This document shows positions 18,644 through 26,991 of a stretch of DNA of 64,000 nt, piece by piece. The notes beneath the pieces were generated by a model. The model did not search any database. It was not told the origin of the DNA and worked only from the letters and a program-made list of their open reading frames with translations. Positions within the stretch are counted from its first letter, which is position 1. Every line of letters begins with the position of its first letter. This stretch comes from Sphingobacterium gobiense (GTDB lineage: Bacteria > Bacteroidota > Bacteroidia > Sphingobacteriales > Sphingobacteriaceae), in assembly GCF_002980575.1 (NCBI RefSeq), contig NZ_PVBS01000001.1:1674001-1738000 (forward strand), read 5' to 3'. The translations under genes and the position numbers were made by a program.

Positions 18644-18737
18644 GTTAAATAATACACCCTCTGACTTAAAAAATCGGATTTTGTGAAATACTGGCCTCAT
18701 CCGACAAAAAGAGGACTAATCTTTATAGGAGGAAGTT

Positions 18738-18935
18738 ATGACAAACTTAGAGAATAAAGTAATCATCGTTGGAGCGACAATACTTGGTTTCTTTGGAGGG
18801 ATTGCATTTGTAAACAATTGGCTTGTGCTAAACAAGAACTATCCAGAGATTGGAATGTTTCAAATTTTTCAAGCTGATGTATGGGGAACGGTGAGTGATT
18901 GGGCGATAGCGGTTGTGAATAGCGAGCGAACATAA
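18738..18935 (+). CDS. Small membrane protein (65 aa)
   Basis: One hydrophobic helix (residues 8-29), an aromatic middle and a second moderately hydrophobic stretch (49-60). A good Shine-Dalgarno (AGGAGG, 9 nt upstream) marks the start, unusual for this genome. The C-terminus may be truncated, since the last residues run into sequence leading to the hairpins at 18983. Function unknown. Confidence 0.45.
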   Translation: MTNLENKVIIVGATILGFFGGIAFVNNWLVLNKNYPEIGMFQIFQADVWGTVSDWAIAVVNSERT

Positions 18936-18982
18936 GTTTAGCTAAGCGAAATTTGTTGTATATTGGTTTCGCTAATACAATT

Positions 18983-19086
18983 GATGATACGCAATCCGCT
19001 ACGCTCCTTGCGTATCATCGTCCCGGCGGTTTTACACAATTTCGGCTTCGAGCAAGCTCTATCGAAACTGCGCAAAGCCGCCGGGA
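18983..19086. repeat. Two adjacent hairpins, the second attC-like in shape
   Basis: Hairpin 1: a 12-bp perfect stem GATGATACGCAA (18983-18994) / TTGCGTATCATC (19008-19019). Hairpin 2: TCCCGGCGG (19021-19029) / CCGCCGGGA (19078-19086), continued by an imperfect arm of 11 matches in 15 (19030-19044 with 19063-19077). It is followed directly by ACGTTAT and the next gene. The shape recalls integron attC sites, but the canonical paired core sites are not both present. Confidence 0.6.
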
Positions 19087-19095
19087 ACGTTATAT

Positions 19096-20013
19096 TTGAA
19101 TGACGACAATAAACTAAAACGACAATATATGTTTCAAGGAGGAATGTTTTCTATATCTGGCAATATACCAGATAACCTTTACCAAAAAATCAACCAAGTG
19201 TCATATGCTTTTTATAAAACGTTAACAAAAACTGTTGAAAAAAACAACTATAACCGGTCAGTAATGCGGTTATTGAAACCTGTCAATACTGTTGTACTGT
19301 TAGACAATAATTTCTTACACTTTGTTTGTACAAACAAAAGTGTTGGGGGTGCATTGAGAATTGTTCACAATGATTTTAGAGGTAAATCTAATATTGATTT
19401 ATCAACTGCAATTGAAATTGTAAAACGAGATTTAGGATTTGAGGAACCATTTGGATTTTCAATAACTGCAGGAATTTTAAACTCGAATAAAGAAGATTAT
19501 GATGAAATTATCTTGCCTTATGTTAATGATTACATTAATAGCGAAGCAAGACATCTAGAGAAATTAGCGAAGCAAGTTAGAATTAATCCCCTTTTTCAAG
19601 GCCGAGATTTTTATGTTAATGATAAACTTTGTTTTGTGTTAATGCCTTTTCACGAGAAAAAAGTGCAAGAAATTTATGAAGACCATATTAAGCCAACAGT
19701 TGAAAAAATGGGTTTAACTTGTAAAAGAGCGGACGACATATACGGCACTAATCCAATTATTGAGGATATATGGAAAAGCATAAACGAAGCAAAGTTTCTA
19801 ATCGCTGACGTGACGGGAAGAAATCCAAACGTATTCTATGAAATTGGCGTTGCTCATACAATTGGCAAAAGTGTAATTATTATTTCTCAGGACATTAATG
19901 ATATTCCTTTTGATTTACGACATCTGCGGTGTATTATTTACGACAACACTCCAAGAGGAGCAAAAACTTTATCTGAGCAATTAGAATTATCAGCAAAAAC
20001 TCTATTGAAATAA
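19096..20013 (+). CDS. Protein with C-terminal nucleoside deoxyribosyltransferase-like domain
   Basis: 305 aa, from a TTG at 19096 or possibly an internal ATG at 19129. Residues 1-175 are unrecognised. From about residue 188 a Rossmann-like domain follows: LCFVLMPF, RADDIYGTNPIIEDIW, FLIADVTGRNPNVFYEIGVAHTIGKSVIII, DIPFDLRHLRCIIYD. The D-TGRNPNVFYE-G-AH signature is that of deoxyribosyltransferase/TIR-like nucleotide-processing domains, several of which act as effectors in phage defence. The stop abuts the start of the nuclease gene, so the two are translationally coupled. Confidence 0.7.
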   Translation: MNDDNKLKRQYMFQGGMFSISGNIPDNLYQKINQVSYAFYKTLTKTVEKNNYNRSVMRLLKPVNTVVLLDNNFLHFVCTNKSVGGALRIVHNDFRGKSNIDLSTAIEIVKRDLGFEEPFGFSITAGILNSNKEDYDEIILPYVNDYINSEARHLEKLAKQVRINPLFQGRDFYVNDKLCFVLMPFHEKKVQEIYEDHIKPTVEKMGLTCKRADDIYGTNPIIEDIWKSINEAKFLIADVTGRNPNVFYEIGVAHTIGKSVIIISQDINDIPFDLRHLRCIIYDNTPRGAKTLSEQLELSAKTLLK

Positions 20014-20535
20014 ATGCATCAGCAATTAATCAATAGACTTCAAGCTTGCCCAACAGGAGCAGGACAAGCAGCAAACGACTATGAAGACATCGTTGCTGAT
20101 ATTTTTTATTTTCTATTCCATCCAGAACATTTAGACGAACCGAGAGTTCAAACTATAACTTATAATCCGGACAGAAGAAGAGACATAATTTTACCCATTT
20201 CATGCAAGGAGGGACTATTCTACTTATTCGCATTACATTTTAAAAACGACACATTGCTTGTTGAATGCAAGAACTATCAAGACGAAGTTACGCACAAGGA
20301 GATATTTCAAATTTGTGATTATTTAGACCGACCATCATTAGCAAAAATCGCATTTCTTGTCACAAGAAAAGGTATGACTCAAAATGCGTCTGACACCATA
20401 AAAGAGAAATATCTAATTCACGGAAAACTTATTCTCTGCTTGACAGACCAAGATCTTATAGACCTTTTAAATGACAAAAATAATGCGGTTTCAATTCTAA
20501 GAAAAAAATATCATGACCAAAAACTTAAGTACTGA
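20014..20535 (+). CDS. PD-(D/E)XK (Mrr/NERD-like) endonuclease
   Basis: 173 aa. A helix with Glu24 (NDYEDIVADIFYFLF) is followed by Asp57 (RRDIILPI), then Glu84-x-Lys86 (LLVECKNYQDEV) and a helix with QICDYL. This spacing is the restriction-endonuclease-like core. A C-terminal domain of about 60 aa is unassigned. ATG directly follows the TAA of the preceding gene. Together with it this makes a compact two-gene unit of a kind expected in anti-phage defence; that role is inference. Confidence 0.75.
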   Translation: MHQQLINRLQACPTGAGQAANDYEDIVADIFYFLFHPEHLDEPRVQTITYNPDRRRDIILPISCKEGLFYLFALHFKNDTLLVECKNYQDEVTHKEIFQICDYLDRPSLAKIAFLVTRKGMTQNASDTIKEKYLIHGKLILCLTDQDLIDLLNDKNNAVSILRKKYHDQKLKY

Positions 20536-20553
20536 CAACCAGGGATTTCGCTT

Positions 20554-20745
20554 TTAAAGTTTTAGCACCTTTTCACGGTATTTGTCACTACATGCTGCCC
20601 TTAGCCTCTTGGTTGGTTTCGAGTTTTTGGTGGACTTTTCGTTATCAATCAAAGCCAATGCTATTTTGCTGATCAGGTTAAAGTTCTGAGCAGAGTTTCC
20701 TGTGCGTTTGAGCTGCCCGTCTAACAAACATTTTGAACTAAAAGG
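20554..20745 (-). pseudogene. Transposase C-terminal remnant (IS4/ISAs1-like)
   Basis: A minus-strand frame reads NFNLISKIALALIDNEKS, then TKRLRAACSDKYREKVLKL and stop. NL--I-KIAL-L------KRL-A-----Y-KVL is the usual end of ISAs1/IS4-type DDE transposases. No catalytic DDE part remains and no terminal repeats were found, so this is a leftover of an insertion sequence at the edge of the nuclease module. Confidence 0.6.
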
Positions 20746-20763
20746 ACTTAGTAATGACGTGAT

Positions 20764-20840
20764 AATTAAAGAGAACAATATTTTTAGGTCGCATTTTGCG
20801 ACTTCAAGATGGAACTGTAATCTCACCCCATAGTTACACA
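20764..20840 (+). pseudogene. Possible ORF6N fragment
   Basis: A short plus-strand frame encodes ENNIFRSHFATSRW, matching the ORF6N motif L-RSHFATS-W. Only about 15 codons are recognisable, followed by a stop, so this is a tentative remnant. Confidence 0.35.
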
Positions 20841-20939
20841 ACCAGACACGGTGGATTAACTTTGGATCAGCGCTTAAAAATCAAAATATCTAAAAAAAGA
20901 AGAGACATCTTTTAATGGGAAGATAATATCTCATTGGTT

Positions 20940-20988
20940 CTTTGAGTACTATTGAAACTATCTTTGATAGTTTCAATAGTACTCAAAG
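20940..20988. terminator. Perfect 23-bp stem hairpin
   Basis: The 23-nt arm 20940-20962 (starting CTTTGAGTACT) is exactly complementary to 20966-20988, with a 3-nt loop TTT. It lies between the convergent ends of the nuclease gene and the AlbA operon. No long T-run follows, so it may be a processing site or transposon-derived end rather than a simple terminator. Confidence 0.6.
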
Positions 20989-21012
20989 AGAAACTGAAAA
21001 AATATTCAAGAG

Positions 21013-21056
21013 GTATAGACGAGCGGCTCTGCTTAAGCAGAGCCGCTCGTCTATAC
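21013..21056. repeat. Perfect 44-bp palindrome
   Basis: The sequence from 21013 (GTATAGACGAGC...) to 21056 is its own reverse complement with no loop beyond the central TTAA. It stands 25 bp after the 23-bp hairpin and 160 bp after the AlbA operon stop. The flanking 21060-21215 holds four copies of an AAAATGTCTAAA-like motif (near 21081, 21106, 21112 and 21201). Confidence 0.85.
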
Positions 21057-21218
21057 TATACTATTTAGGACACAAAGCGTAAAATGTCTAAAACTTTAAC
21101 TTAAAAATGTCTAAAATGTCTATGATAAAAACAAAATAAACAACTAAAAAACAAATGATTAGCAAAAAAATATGACTAAAAAATATCTAAAACGCGTATA
21201 AAAATGTCTAAAGTCTGA

Positions 21219-22859
21219 CTACTGACTTTTTACCAACCGCCATTCCTTCCCTTCTACATAAATTACTTTTTTGCGTTTTAGCTCCTGCAATTGATTCTTT
21301 ATCTTATCTCGCTTTTGAATATCACTTAAGCCTTCGGATAGCTTCGGCATTAACAGTACCTCCAAATCCTTTCGTAAGGTTCCGCCAAATTTAGATAAGT
21401 AATCAATAATAATTTTTTGGATATATGCATTTTCTATACCGCGAAGTTTGATGTAATCATCTTCCTGATTGGTCGCCTTAGCAATATCCGAAGAAATATG
21501 ATAGTTGGGTCTACGCCCTTCAATCAATCTCTTTGACCTCAAGATTTGTATTGCCTCACTGGACAATGATTTTTGTTTCGCCACCTTATCCAACAACATA
21601 ATCTCTTCCAGTGACAATTCTGGTAGCTCTGCCAATTTTTTAGCATAATTAACATCGATCAGCTTACCAAAGAAAACTGCTTTCACCCTCTCGTCAGAGA
21701 GATCATAGTCTGGTAGAGGAAAAAATTTATGCCGTTGTATATTGAACATTTTCTTGATACCACTGCCTATGGTATCGATCATATTCAGATTGACCATGGC
21801 AGTCACCAGAAAGCTATTTCGATATGTTGGCTCCGGGGAATCCTGGATAACGACTTCTTCTACACTATTCGGAATAAATTTACCAACATTGGTAAAAGAC
21901 AACCAGCCGTCTTCACTTTCTACTACGACAATCTTCCCTCCCATCGTATAGTCTTGATGGGCAATACAATTGTTTAACGCCTCTCGGATAATGTAAGGAT
22001 CATACTGATCTACCTCTTCCGGGAACAAAGTATTACCGGCTATATACCGATATTTTAGATTACGTATCTTTGCACTCACCTTTTCTACTGCGGTGACAAA
22101 TGGACAATAGAAATGCTCATAGTCCTTTTCTACGTTGTCCCGATCTTTCAGAATCCATGTAATCCGCGCAACTGCAGGACTGATTAAATGTTCAGACTCC
22201 GACTTGCCCAAAAGCAGGATTGCCGTATTGGTAATCTTACCCTTGATCGTCAACTTGGCTTTATCTAAGAAAACGGAATCGCTCCAGCGATCAATTTCAT
22301 CTTTTAGTCTAGGGTGCTTTTCTTTAAATTGTATCCGAGCAAAAGCGATGGCCTCCGGTGAAAGATCATCTAAAGTGGCAGAGGAAACAATATCGGCGCT
22401 CCAATCTTCCGTATCGAGCTGCCTCTTTATCCTTTCATACTCAAAATCGTGCAACGCTACTAAACTTTCGCCATCCCTTCCATACCAATGTCCCTTCCAG
22501 GATACCGGGTATCCTTTTGATGCGGCAGGTAACTCAAGTAAAATAACCTCACCATTCGATGTACTAATACGATGGTCTTGCAGAAAGTTGCACTTAGGAG
22601 ACGTGTGTTTACTAATTTCCTGCTTGTATTCGTTAAGCTGTTTGTCAGTGATCTTCGTGCCTACGATTTTTCTAGTGTCTTTGACACCTAATATCAACCA
22701 CGCACTATCTCTGCCTTTGAGATTCGCTTCATTGGTTAAAGCTGAGAAATACTTGCCCAATTTATCTTTATCGAATTGAGTCTTCGCTTCCTTGAACTCG
22801 ACGATTTCATTTTCAACTTCGAGTTTCAGTAATTCTTCTAGTTTGGATTGGGGATTCAT
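21219..22859 (-). CDS. AlbA_2/Schlafen-type ATP-binding DNA-associated protein
   Basis: 546 aa. The N-terminal AlbA_2 domain (about 10-150) has ENEIVEFKEAKTQFD and SAWLILGVKD. A middle region leads to an HATPase-like segment (YIIREALNNCIAHQDYTMGG, near 285) and a C-terminal winged helix (about 480-540). Such proteins are regulators or effectors, frequent in defence islands. The ATG at 22859 directly follows the TAA of the upstream gene, so the two are coupled. Two strong hairpins lie downstream. Confidence 0.8.
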   Translation of the reverse strand: MNPQSKLEELLKLEVENEIVEFKEAKTQFDKDKLGKYFSALTNEANLKGRDSAWLILGVKDTRKIVGTKITDKQLNEYKQEISKHTSPKCNFLQDHRISTSNGEVILLELPAASKGYPVSWKGHWYGRDGESLVALHDFEYERIKRQLDTEDWSADIVSSATLDDLSPEAIAFARIQFKEKHPRLKDEIDRWSDSVFLDKAKLTIKGKITNTAILLLGKSESEHLISPAVARITWILKDRDNVEKDYEHFYCPFVTAVEKVSAKIRNLKYRYIAGNTLFPEEVDQYDPYIIREALNNCIAHQDYTMGGKIVVVESEDGWLSFTNVGKFIPNSVEEVVIQDSPEPTYRNSFLVTAMVNLNMIDTIGSGIKKMFNIQRHKFFPLPDYDLSDERVKAVFFGKLIDVNYAKKLAELPELSLEEIMLLDKVAKQKSLSSEAIQILRSKRLIEGRRPNYHISSDIAKATNQEDDYIKLRGIENAYIQKIIIDYLSKFGGTLRKDLEVLLMPKLSEGLSDIQKRDKIKNQLQELKRKKVIYVEGKEWRLVKSQ

Positions 22860-24113
22860 TTATTTTTTCGGCACAAAATATTCAACAAACTCATCTGGCA
22901 CTCGCCGATAACTTTTAATACGAGAAATTTTAAAATGCCTTACAGCACCATTTCTCAAAAGACAATTTGCTTTAATCAAGAGTCTATCCTTATCCGATGG
23001 CTTGTCTCCTTCGGCTTTTTCGCTAATCAATTCATCGATGTAAATAATTCTTTTGGAATATCTTTCGTTCTTATCGGAATACTCAATCTCAAACCATTTT
23101 CCTTCAAAATTAGTCCTCTTTTCTACTTTAAAAAAACCTAAAACTTGTTTATATTGAAAATCCGTGCCATTAAAAATGGATTCCAAGGTATTAGGATTTA
23201 CCCTGTCTGTCTGCGTGACATCTTGTAATTTATTAAACTTAAAATCATGAAGTTTTCCAGTAAACAGATCCTTAAACCGATAGATATAGAAGTAGTGTTT
23301 CCAAATGACGTCGTGAAATTTCAACGGAGTTTTTGCAACGAAAAGTTTGCTATCTTCTAATTCGATCTTCTTTTGCGTTTCGTAATATAGTGATGTTCTA
23401 TATTCTTTCAGTTCTACAGTTTCCTTTTTTATTAGCTTAAGAGCAACCATTGGAAAATACTCTTCGCTGTATTTGCCCGTGATATTATTCAGCCATCGAA
23501 GTTTGACCATTACTTTAGATTTTCGATGACTTATTTTCCTATCCTTTTCGCTATATTTTTGGTAGTCTTCATTAGCTTTGAAGTCAACTATAGTTCCTAA
23601 AGGTGGCAGAAAATCTAATAGATTATTAACTTTCAACTTCGTAAAATCTCCTTCCGAATCGGACCACATCTTTTTCTTCCCCATTTCAAGATCAACGCTC
23701 GCTAATATTGCCTGTTCACCTAGAAAATCCTTCTTCATTTTCTCTACACCGTTGCTTTTGTTATCGATAAAAAAATCATTTTCACCTATATTAATAAACT
23801 TCAGCTCTCTTCTTTTGAACCAGTTTTCTTCTACACCTCCCGATGATGTCGAATAGTATATACACCTATAGGAATCGTTATCTTCTTCATCTCCCGTTGT
23901 TGGGTTATATTTTGCACCATATCTCTTCTCCGCCACAATCATCAGCGGAGGAGTGAAGTGGGCGTAGTTAGTTATCAATATTTCATTATTAGACTCTGTG
24001 AAAGGATGTGCATACGTCGACACAATTGATCCTATTGGAATTTTTTCGTCTGGTTCTTTGTAATCCTTCAATTTTTCCGAATTAAGCGCTTTATTGGTAT
24101 TGGTTTCTTCCAT
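22860..24113 (-). CDS. Hypothetical protein coupled to the AlbA gene (417 aa)
   Basis: Charged soluble protein with many KxRR and YxxxY segments; no signal or membrane span. Residues about 370-410 (LLIKANCLLRNGAVRHFKISRI) faintly resemble a WYL-type ligand domain, but this is weak. Repeated blocks of about 60-90 residues, each with a short basic strand, suggest SH3-like beta barrels. It is followed without spacing by the AlbA gene, so both probably act together. Not recognised as a known family. Confidence 0.6.
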   Translation of the reverse strand: MEETNTNKALNSEKLKDYKEPDEKIPIGSIVSTYAHPFTESNNEILITNYAHFTPPLMIVAEKRYGAKYNPTTGDEEDNDSYRCIYYSTSSGGVEENWFKRRELKFINIGENDFFIDNKSNGVEKMKKDFLGEQAILASVDLEMGKKKMWSDSEGDFTKLKVNNLLDFLPPLGTIVDFKANEDYQKYSEKDRKISHRKSKVMVKLRWLNNITGKYSEEYFPMVALKLIKKETVELKEYRTSLYYETQKKIELEDSKLFVAKTPLKFHDVIWKHYFYIYRFKDLFTGKLHDFKFNKLQDVTQTDRVNPNTLESIFNGTDFQYKQVLGFFKVEKRTNFEGKWFEIEYSDKNERYSKRIIYIDELISEKAEGDKPSDKDRLLIKANCLLRNGAVRHFKISRIKSYRRVPDEFVEYFVPKK

Positions 24114-24240
24114 TTTAATTTAAATTATTAATTGTATCCGCAATTTAGTAAATTCGGACAGCTTATGCAATGGGATAAACAGTAGTTTACAATTAGGTAG
24201 GATTATAGAGCCTCTTAAGTTAAAACTTAATGCTTTACTA

Positions 24241-24402
24241 TTAGAAATAATAGGTCGAGCGTTTATTAAACAGGGTCTTGAACCATTCAAGCACGCCTGT
24301 AGTTAACAGCTCTGTAATGAAGCTCATGAAGTCATTCCCTTCTAAAGGAAGAGACATCATCACCAAGACAAAGATAGCTATTCTTAGGAATACATTTCTC
24401 AT
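24241..24402 (-). CDS. Small hydrophobic peptide (53 aa)
   Basis: An ATG at 24402 opens 53 codons ending TAA at 24241. The product has a Lys/Arg-poor hydrophobic N-terminus (MRNVFLRIAIFVLVMMSLPL), an amphipathic middle and a basic aromatic tail (FKTLFNKRSTYYF). It could be a small membrane peptide or toxin-like protein. It is codirectional with the AlbA operon (128 bp) and divergent from the reverse transcriptase. A TTAAGTT-AA-AACTTAA hairpin follows its stop (about 24215-24230). Expression unproven. Confidence 0.45.
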   Translation of the reverse strand: MRNVFLRIAIFVLVMMSLPLEGNDFMSFITELLTTGVLEWFKTLFNKRSTYYF

Positions 24403-24451
24403 GTTCTTTAACGCTTTATTATGTTTATCGAAATTACAATGACTCAGTTAT

Positions 24452-24510
24452 TGGGTCCTGGTCCGCACCGTGAGGTGGTATGTAAACAATAATACATTAT
24501 TGAGAGCCCA
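24452..24510 (+). ncRNA. Structured leader immediately upstream of the reverse transcriptase
   Basis: A closing stem TGGG (24452-24455)/CCCA (24507-24510) encloses two hairpins: CACC-GTGA-GGTG (24466-24477) and CAATAAT-AC-ATTATTG (24487-24502). It ends 20 nt before the RT start. Several defence-associated RTs use a cognate non-coding RNA encoded just upstream, so this is a candidate template or cofactor RNA; true ends are unknown. Confidence 0.4.
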
Positions 24511-24530
24511 TTGCTAAGCTTATTTAAATT

Positions 24531-26165
24531 ATGAAAAGGAAACCAGACTGGCTACAGAGCAAAGGCTATATGCATATTACACCATCACTAAGTATGGAGC
24601 GTAATTGGGAAGATTATTATCACAAAATAACTTCTAAAAAATATATGGATACATATGCTTTCTTTCCGTTGATACACCGCATTCTTTCGGATCGAAAGTA
24701 TAAAAAGACTGATCCGAAAAAACACCATACCAAAGTCGGAAAGAGCAGAGCGCATAGCCACAAAAAGCTCGATGGATCGGGAACGATCAAAACTGTTAAG
24801 CAAAGACCGCTACATTACGCAAGCCATTTTGATGCCTTGATATATGCTTATTATGCACATTTACTAGGTAAGAAATATGAAGCCAAATTAAAAGAAGATC
24901 CAGAACTCAATAAAGCCGTCTTGGCCTATCGTACCATTCCAATAAGCGAAGAAAACAAAAAAGGGAAAAGTAACATCCATTTCGCCCACGATGTATTTGA
25001 AGAAATCAACAAACGAGTAGATACAGACGGTGAAGTGGCAGTATTGGCAATCGATCTAAAGAGTTTCTTTTCCACCTTGCATCATCCTACTCTATATAGA
25101 TTGTGGGCATATGCACTGGGCGAAGAGGAGTTACCAAAAGATCATCTTAACGTATTCAGATCTTGCACCAATTTTAGTTATGTACTCTATAATGATCTAA
25201 AGAAGCAAGGCAAGCGTCACTTTGACGAATCAAGATTAGCAAAGATCAGAAGAACGAAAGGTTTTAAATGCTTCTTTGAATCCAATGAGGAATTTAGGAA
25301 AGCCATAAAGGATGGGCGTCTTCCAGTATATAAAAATCCTTTTCGTAGTGATAGAAATGAGAAGGGTATAAAAGAAATGATCGGTATTCCTCAAGGACTT
25401 CCTATCAGTGCCGTTCTGGCAAATCTCTACCTTATTGATTTCGACAGAAACATCATCAATGAGCTATCCCATAAACTAGGCGTACATTACAGGAGATATT
25501 CCGACGATATATTGATATTGTGCAAACCGGAGCAAATGAAAGATATAGATGACTACGTCAACGAACTGATAAAGCGGTTTCATGTCAAGATAAGCACAGA
25601 GAAAACCGAACGGTTTCTCTTTAGAAAAATGGCATACAATAAAAATGGTGATAAAAGGAAAACTGCTATAAGAATTGTTGAAGAAGGAGAGCATGGCGTT
25701 AATAAATGTGTAATAGACACACCCCTCACCTATTTAGGGTTTGAATTCCGAGGATATAATACGCTGATCAAGTCTACTAATATTGCCAAGTACTACCGAA
25801 GAGTAATTGAGATTATAAAACGACGTTCTCGAAGAGCAATACGCTTATCATCACATAATCCGACTATACCACGTGCAGTATATCTTAATCAAGTAAAAAA
25901 ACTCTACAATGCACCGATAAAGCATGCGAACAAACTGGAAAACAAACAGGTTTACCGTCGTCGGTACTCCTTAATTATAGATGATCGAGGAGATTTTATG
26001 TTTAATCATTTTGATGTACCGATCAAACAGCAATCGAATTACCTTTCCTACATCAAGCGCTGTAAAAGACAGTTCGGTTCAAATTCTTTCTCTCGTCAGT
26101 TAAAAAAGAAGAAACAGATCATTGGCCAGGCTATAAATAAACATTTGGTAAGAAAGAGTTGGTAG
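24531..26165 (+). CDS. Reverse transcriptase of the UG/Abi (defence-associated) type
   Basis: 544 aa. RT motifs in order: AIDLKSFF (catalytic D175), IPQGLPIS (286-293), RRYSDDILIL (D325, D326; YSDD in place of YADD) and LTYLGFEF (about 399-406). The long basic N-terminus (1-150) and a C-terminal extension of about 130 aa, but no group II maturase or integrase domain, fit the UG/Abi set rather than introns or retrons. Such RTs protect against phages. The exact class cannot be assigned without a tree. A membrane protein gene follows by 29 bp. Confidence 0.85.
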   Translation: MKRKPDWLQSKGYMHITPSLSMERNWEDYYHKITSKKYMDTYAFFPLIHRILSDRKYKKTDPKKHHTKVGKSRAHSHKKLDGSGTIKTVKQRPLHYASHFDALIYAYYAHLLGKKYEAKLKEDPELNKAVLAYRTIPISEENKKGKSNIHFAHDVFEEINKRVDTDGEVAVLAIDLKSFFSTLHHPTLYRLWAYALGEEELPKDHLNVFRSCTNFSYVLYNDLKKQGKRHFDESRLAKIRRTKGFKCFFESNEEFRKAIKDGRLPVYKNPFRSDRNEKGIKEMIGIPQGLPISAVLANLYLIDFDRNIINELSHKLGVHYRRYSDDILILCKPEQMKDIDDYVNELIKRFHVKISTEKTERFLFRKMAYNKNGDKRKTAIRIVEEGEHGVNKCVIDTPLTYLGFEFRGYNTLIKSTNIAKYYRRVIEIIKRRSRRAIRLSSHNPTIPRAVYLNQVKKLYNAPIKHANKLENKQVYRRRYSLIIDDRGDFMFNHFDVPIKQQSNYLSYIKRCKRQFGSNSFSRQLKKKKQIIGQAINKHLVRKSW

Positions 26166-26194
26166 GTTCACAAAACACATCGAAGAAAAGAAAA

Positions 26195-26800
26195 ATGGCT
26201 AAAACACTATCCAAATGGTATGTATCATTAATCGTATTACCGATACTGATTACATATCTTACTAATCACTTTTCTCTGCCATTACTTCTTAGTGATTGGA
26301 AATTGTCTATTATATTTTCACTAGCAATAACCGTTGTTATATTAGGAATTGAGCTAAAAATAGAAATGGACAGAAGCAAAACCAATGATCTTAGCAAAAA
26401 GTCCGATATGGCCGTGATAAAAAGATTGTTGGATACACTAGACATCAAAATGCTTCAAGAAGAAGTTTTGCAAAAAGATTCTTGGAACGGGTATTTGCAC
26501 GAGGCAATAAGTAAAATAATAGATTATCAGTATAAAAGCAGATTATTAGAGAATAAACTTATAGATAAGACATCGCAGAAGCTTTTCGACAGCTTAAACC
26601 ATAAACTTATGTCGTTCACCGATTTTTCGGCATTTCATATGTGTGGGAGCAACCATGGTTATCTAATTCCATTCAAGGATTCTGAGTTCAGAGAAAAAGC
26701 CATGAAAGATTCTCAAAAAATAGATGAATTAGCGAAAGATGTCTATAAGGAACTAGAAGTTTTAATTAAATACTTAAAGCGAAAGGGATATTTAAATTGA
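26195..26800 (+). CDS. Two-helix membrane protein linked to the reverse transcriptase
   Basis: I prefer the ATG at 26195 over an upstream TTG overlapping the RT. The product of 201 aa has transmembrane helices near residues 11-30 and 36-54, then a charged cytoplasmic region of about 145 aa rich in Lys and predicted coiled coil, ending KYLKRKGYLN. The build resembles SLATT-like membrane effectors that accompany nucleotide-producing defence enzymes, but I do not see a diagnostic motif. Position makes it the probable effector of the RT. Confidence 0.6.
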   Translation: MAKTLSKWYVSLIVLPILITYLTNHFSLPLLLSDWKLSIIFSLAITVVILGIELKIEMDRSKTNDLSKKSDMAVIKRLLDTLDIKMLQEEVLQKDSWNGYLHEAISKIIDYQYKSRLLENKLIDKTSQKLFDSLNHKLMSFTDFSAFHMCGSNHGYLIPFKDSEFREKAMKDSQKIDELAKDVYKELEVLIKYLKRKGYLN

Positions 26801-26865
26801 AGACCAAATACGAGATCAAGCACCATAAATTTTTCAAAGTACATACGCCTAATCCAAGGGAGGGT

Positions 26866-26911
26866 GAGAATTGAATTGGGTCGTAAAACGCGACTTAAAA
26901 AAACAGATGAT
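26866..26911. repeat. 46-bp dispersed repeat, copy 1 (ORF6N-derived)
   Basis: About 46 nt from GAGAATTGAATTGGG are shared, with a few differences, with 43690-43735. Read on the minus strand the copy encodes KSRFTTQF-like residues, a degenerate form of the ORF6N motif LKSRFATS. Confidence 0.55.
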
Positions 26912-26991
26912 TATATACCTTTAAGGTAACCATCGACAGCATGACAATAACACTCTCCGACTCCAGAGATATAAATTCTTTCCTAATCTTT

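Noticed and set aside
19021..19095. True integron attC site
   Set aside because: Hairpin shape fits, but paired core sites RYYYAAC and GTTRRRY are not both present and no integrase is seen.
24531..26165. Group II intron or retron reverse transcriptase
   Set aside because: No maturase/HNH domain, no intron boundaries and no msr/msd-like dyad identified; YSDD and extensions fit UG/Abi better.
26159..26194. TTG start of the RT-linked membrane protein overlapping the RT stop
   Set aside because: The ATG at 26195 gives a better N-terminus before the first membrane helix.
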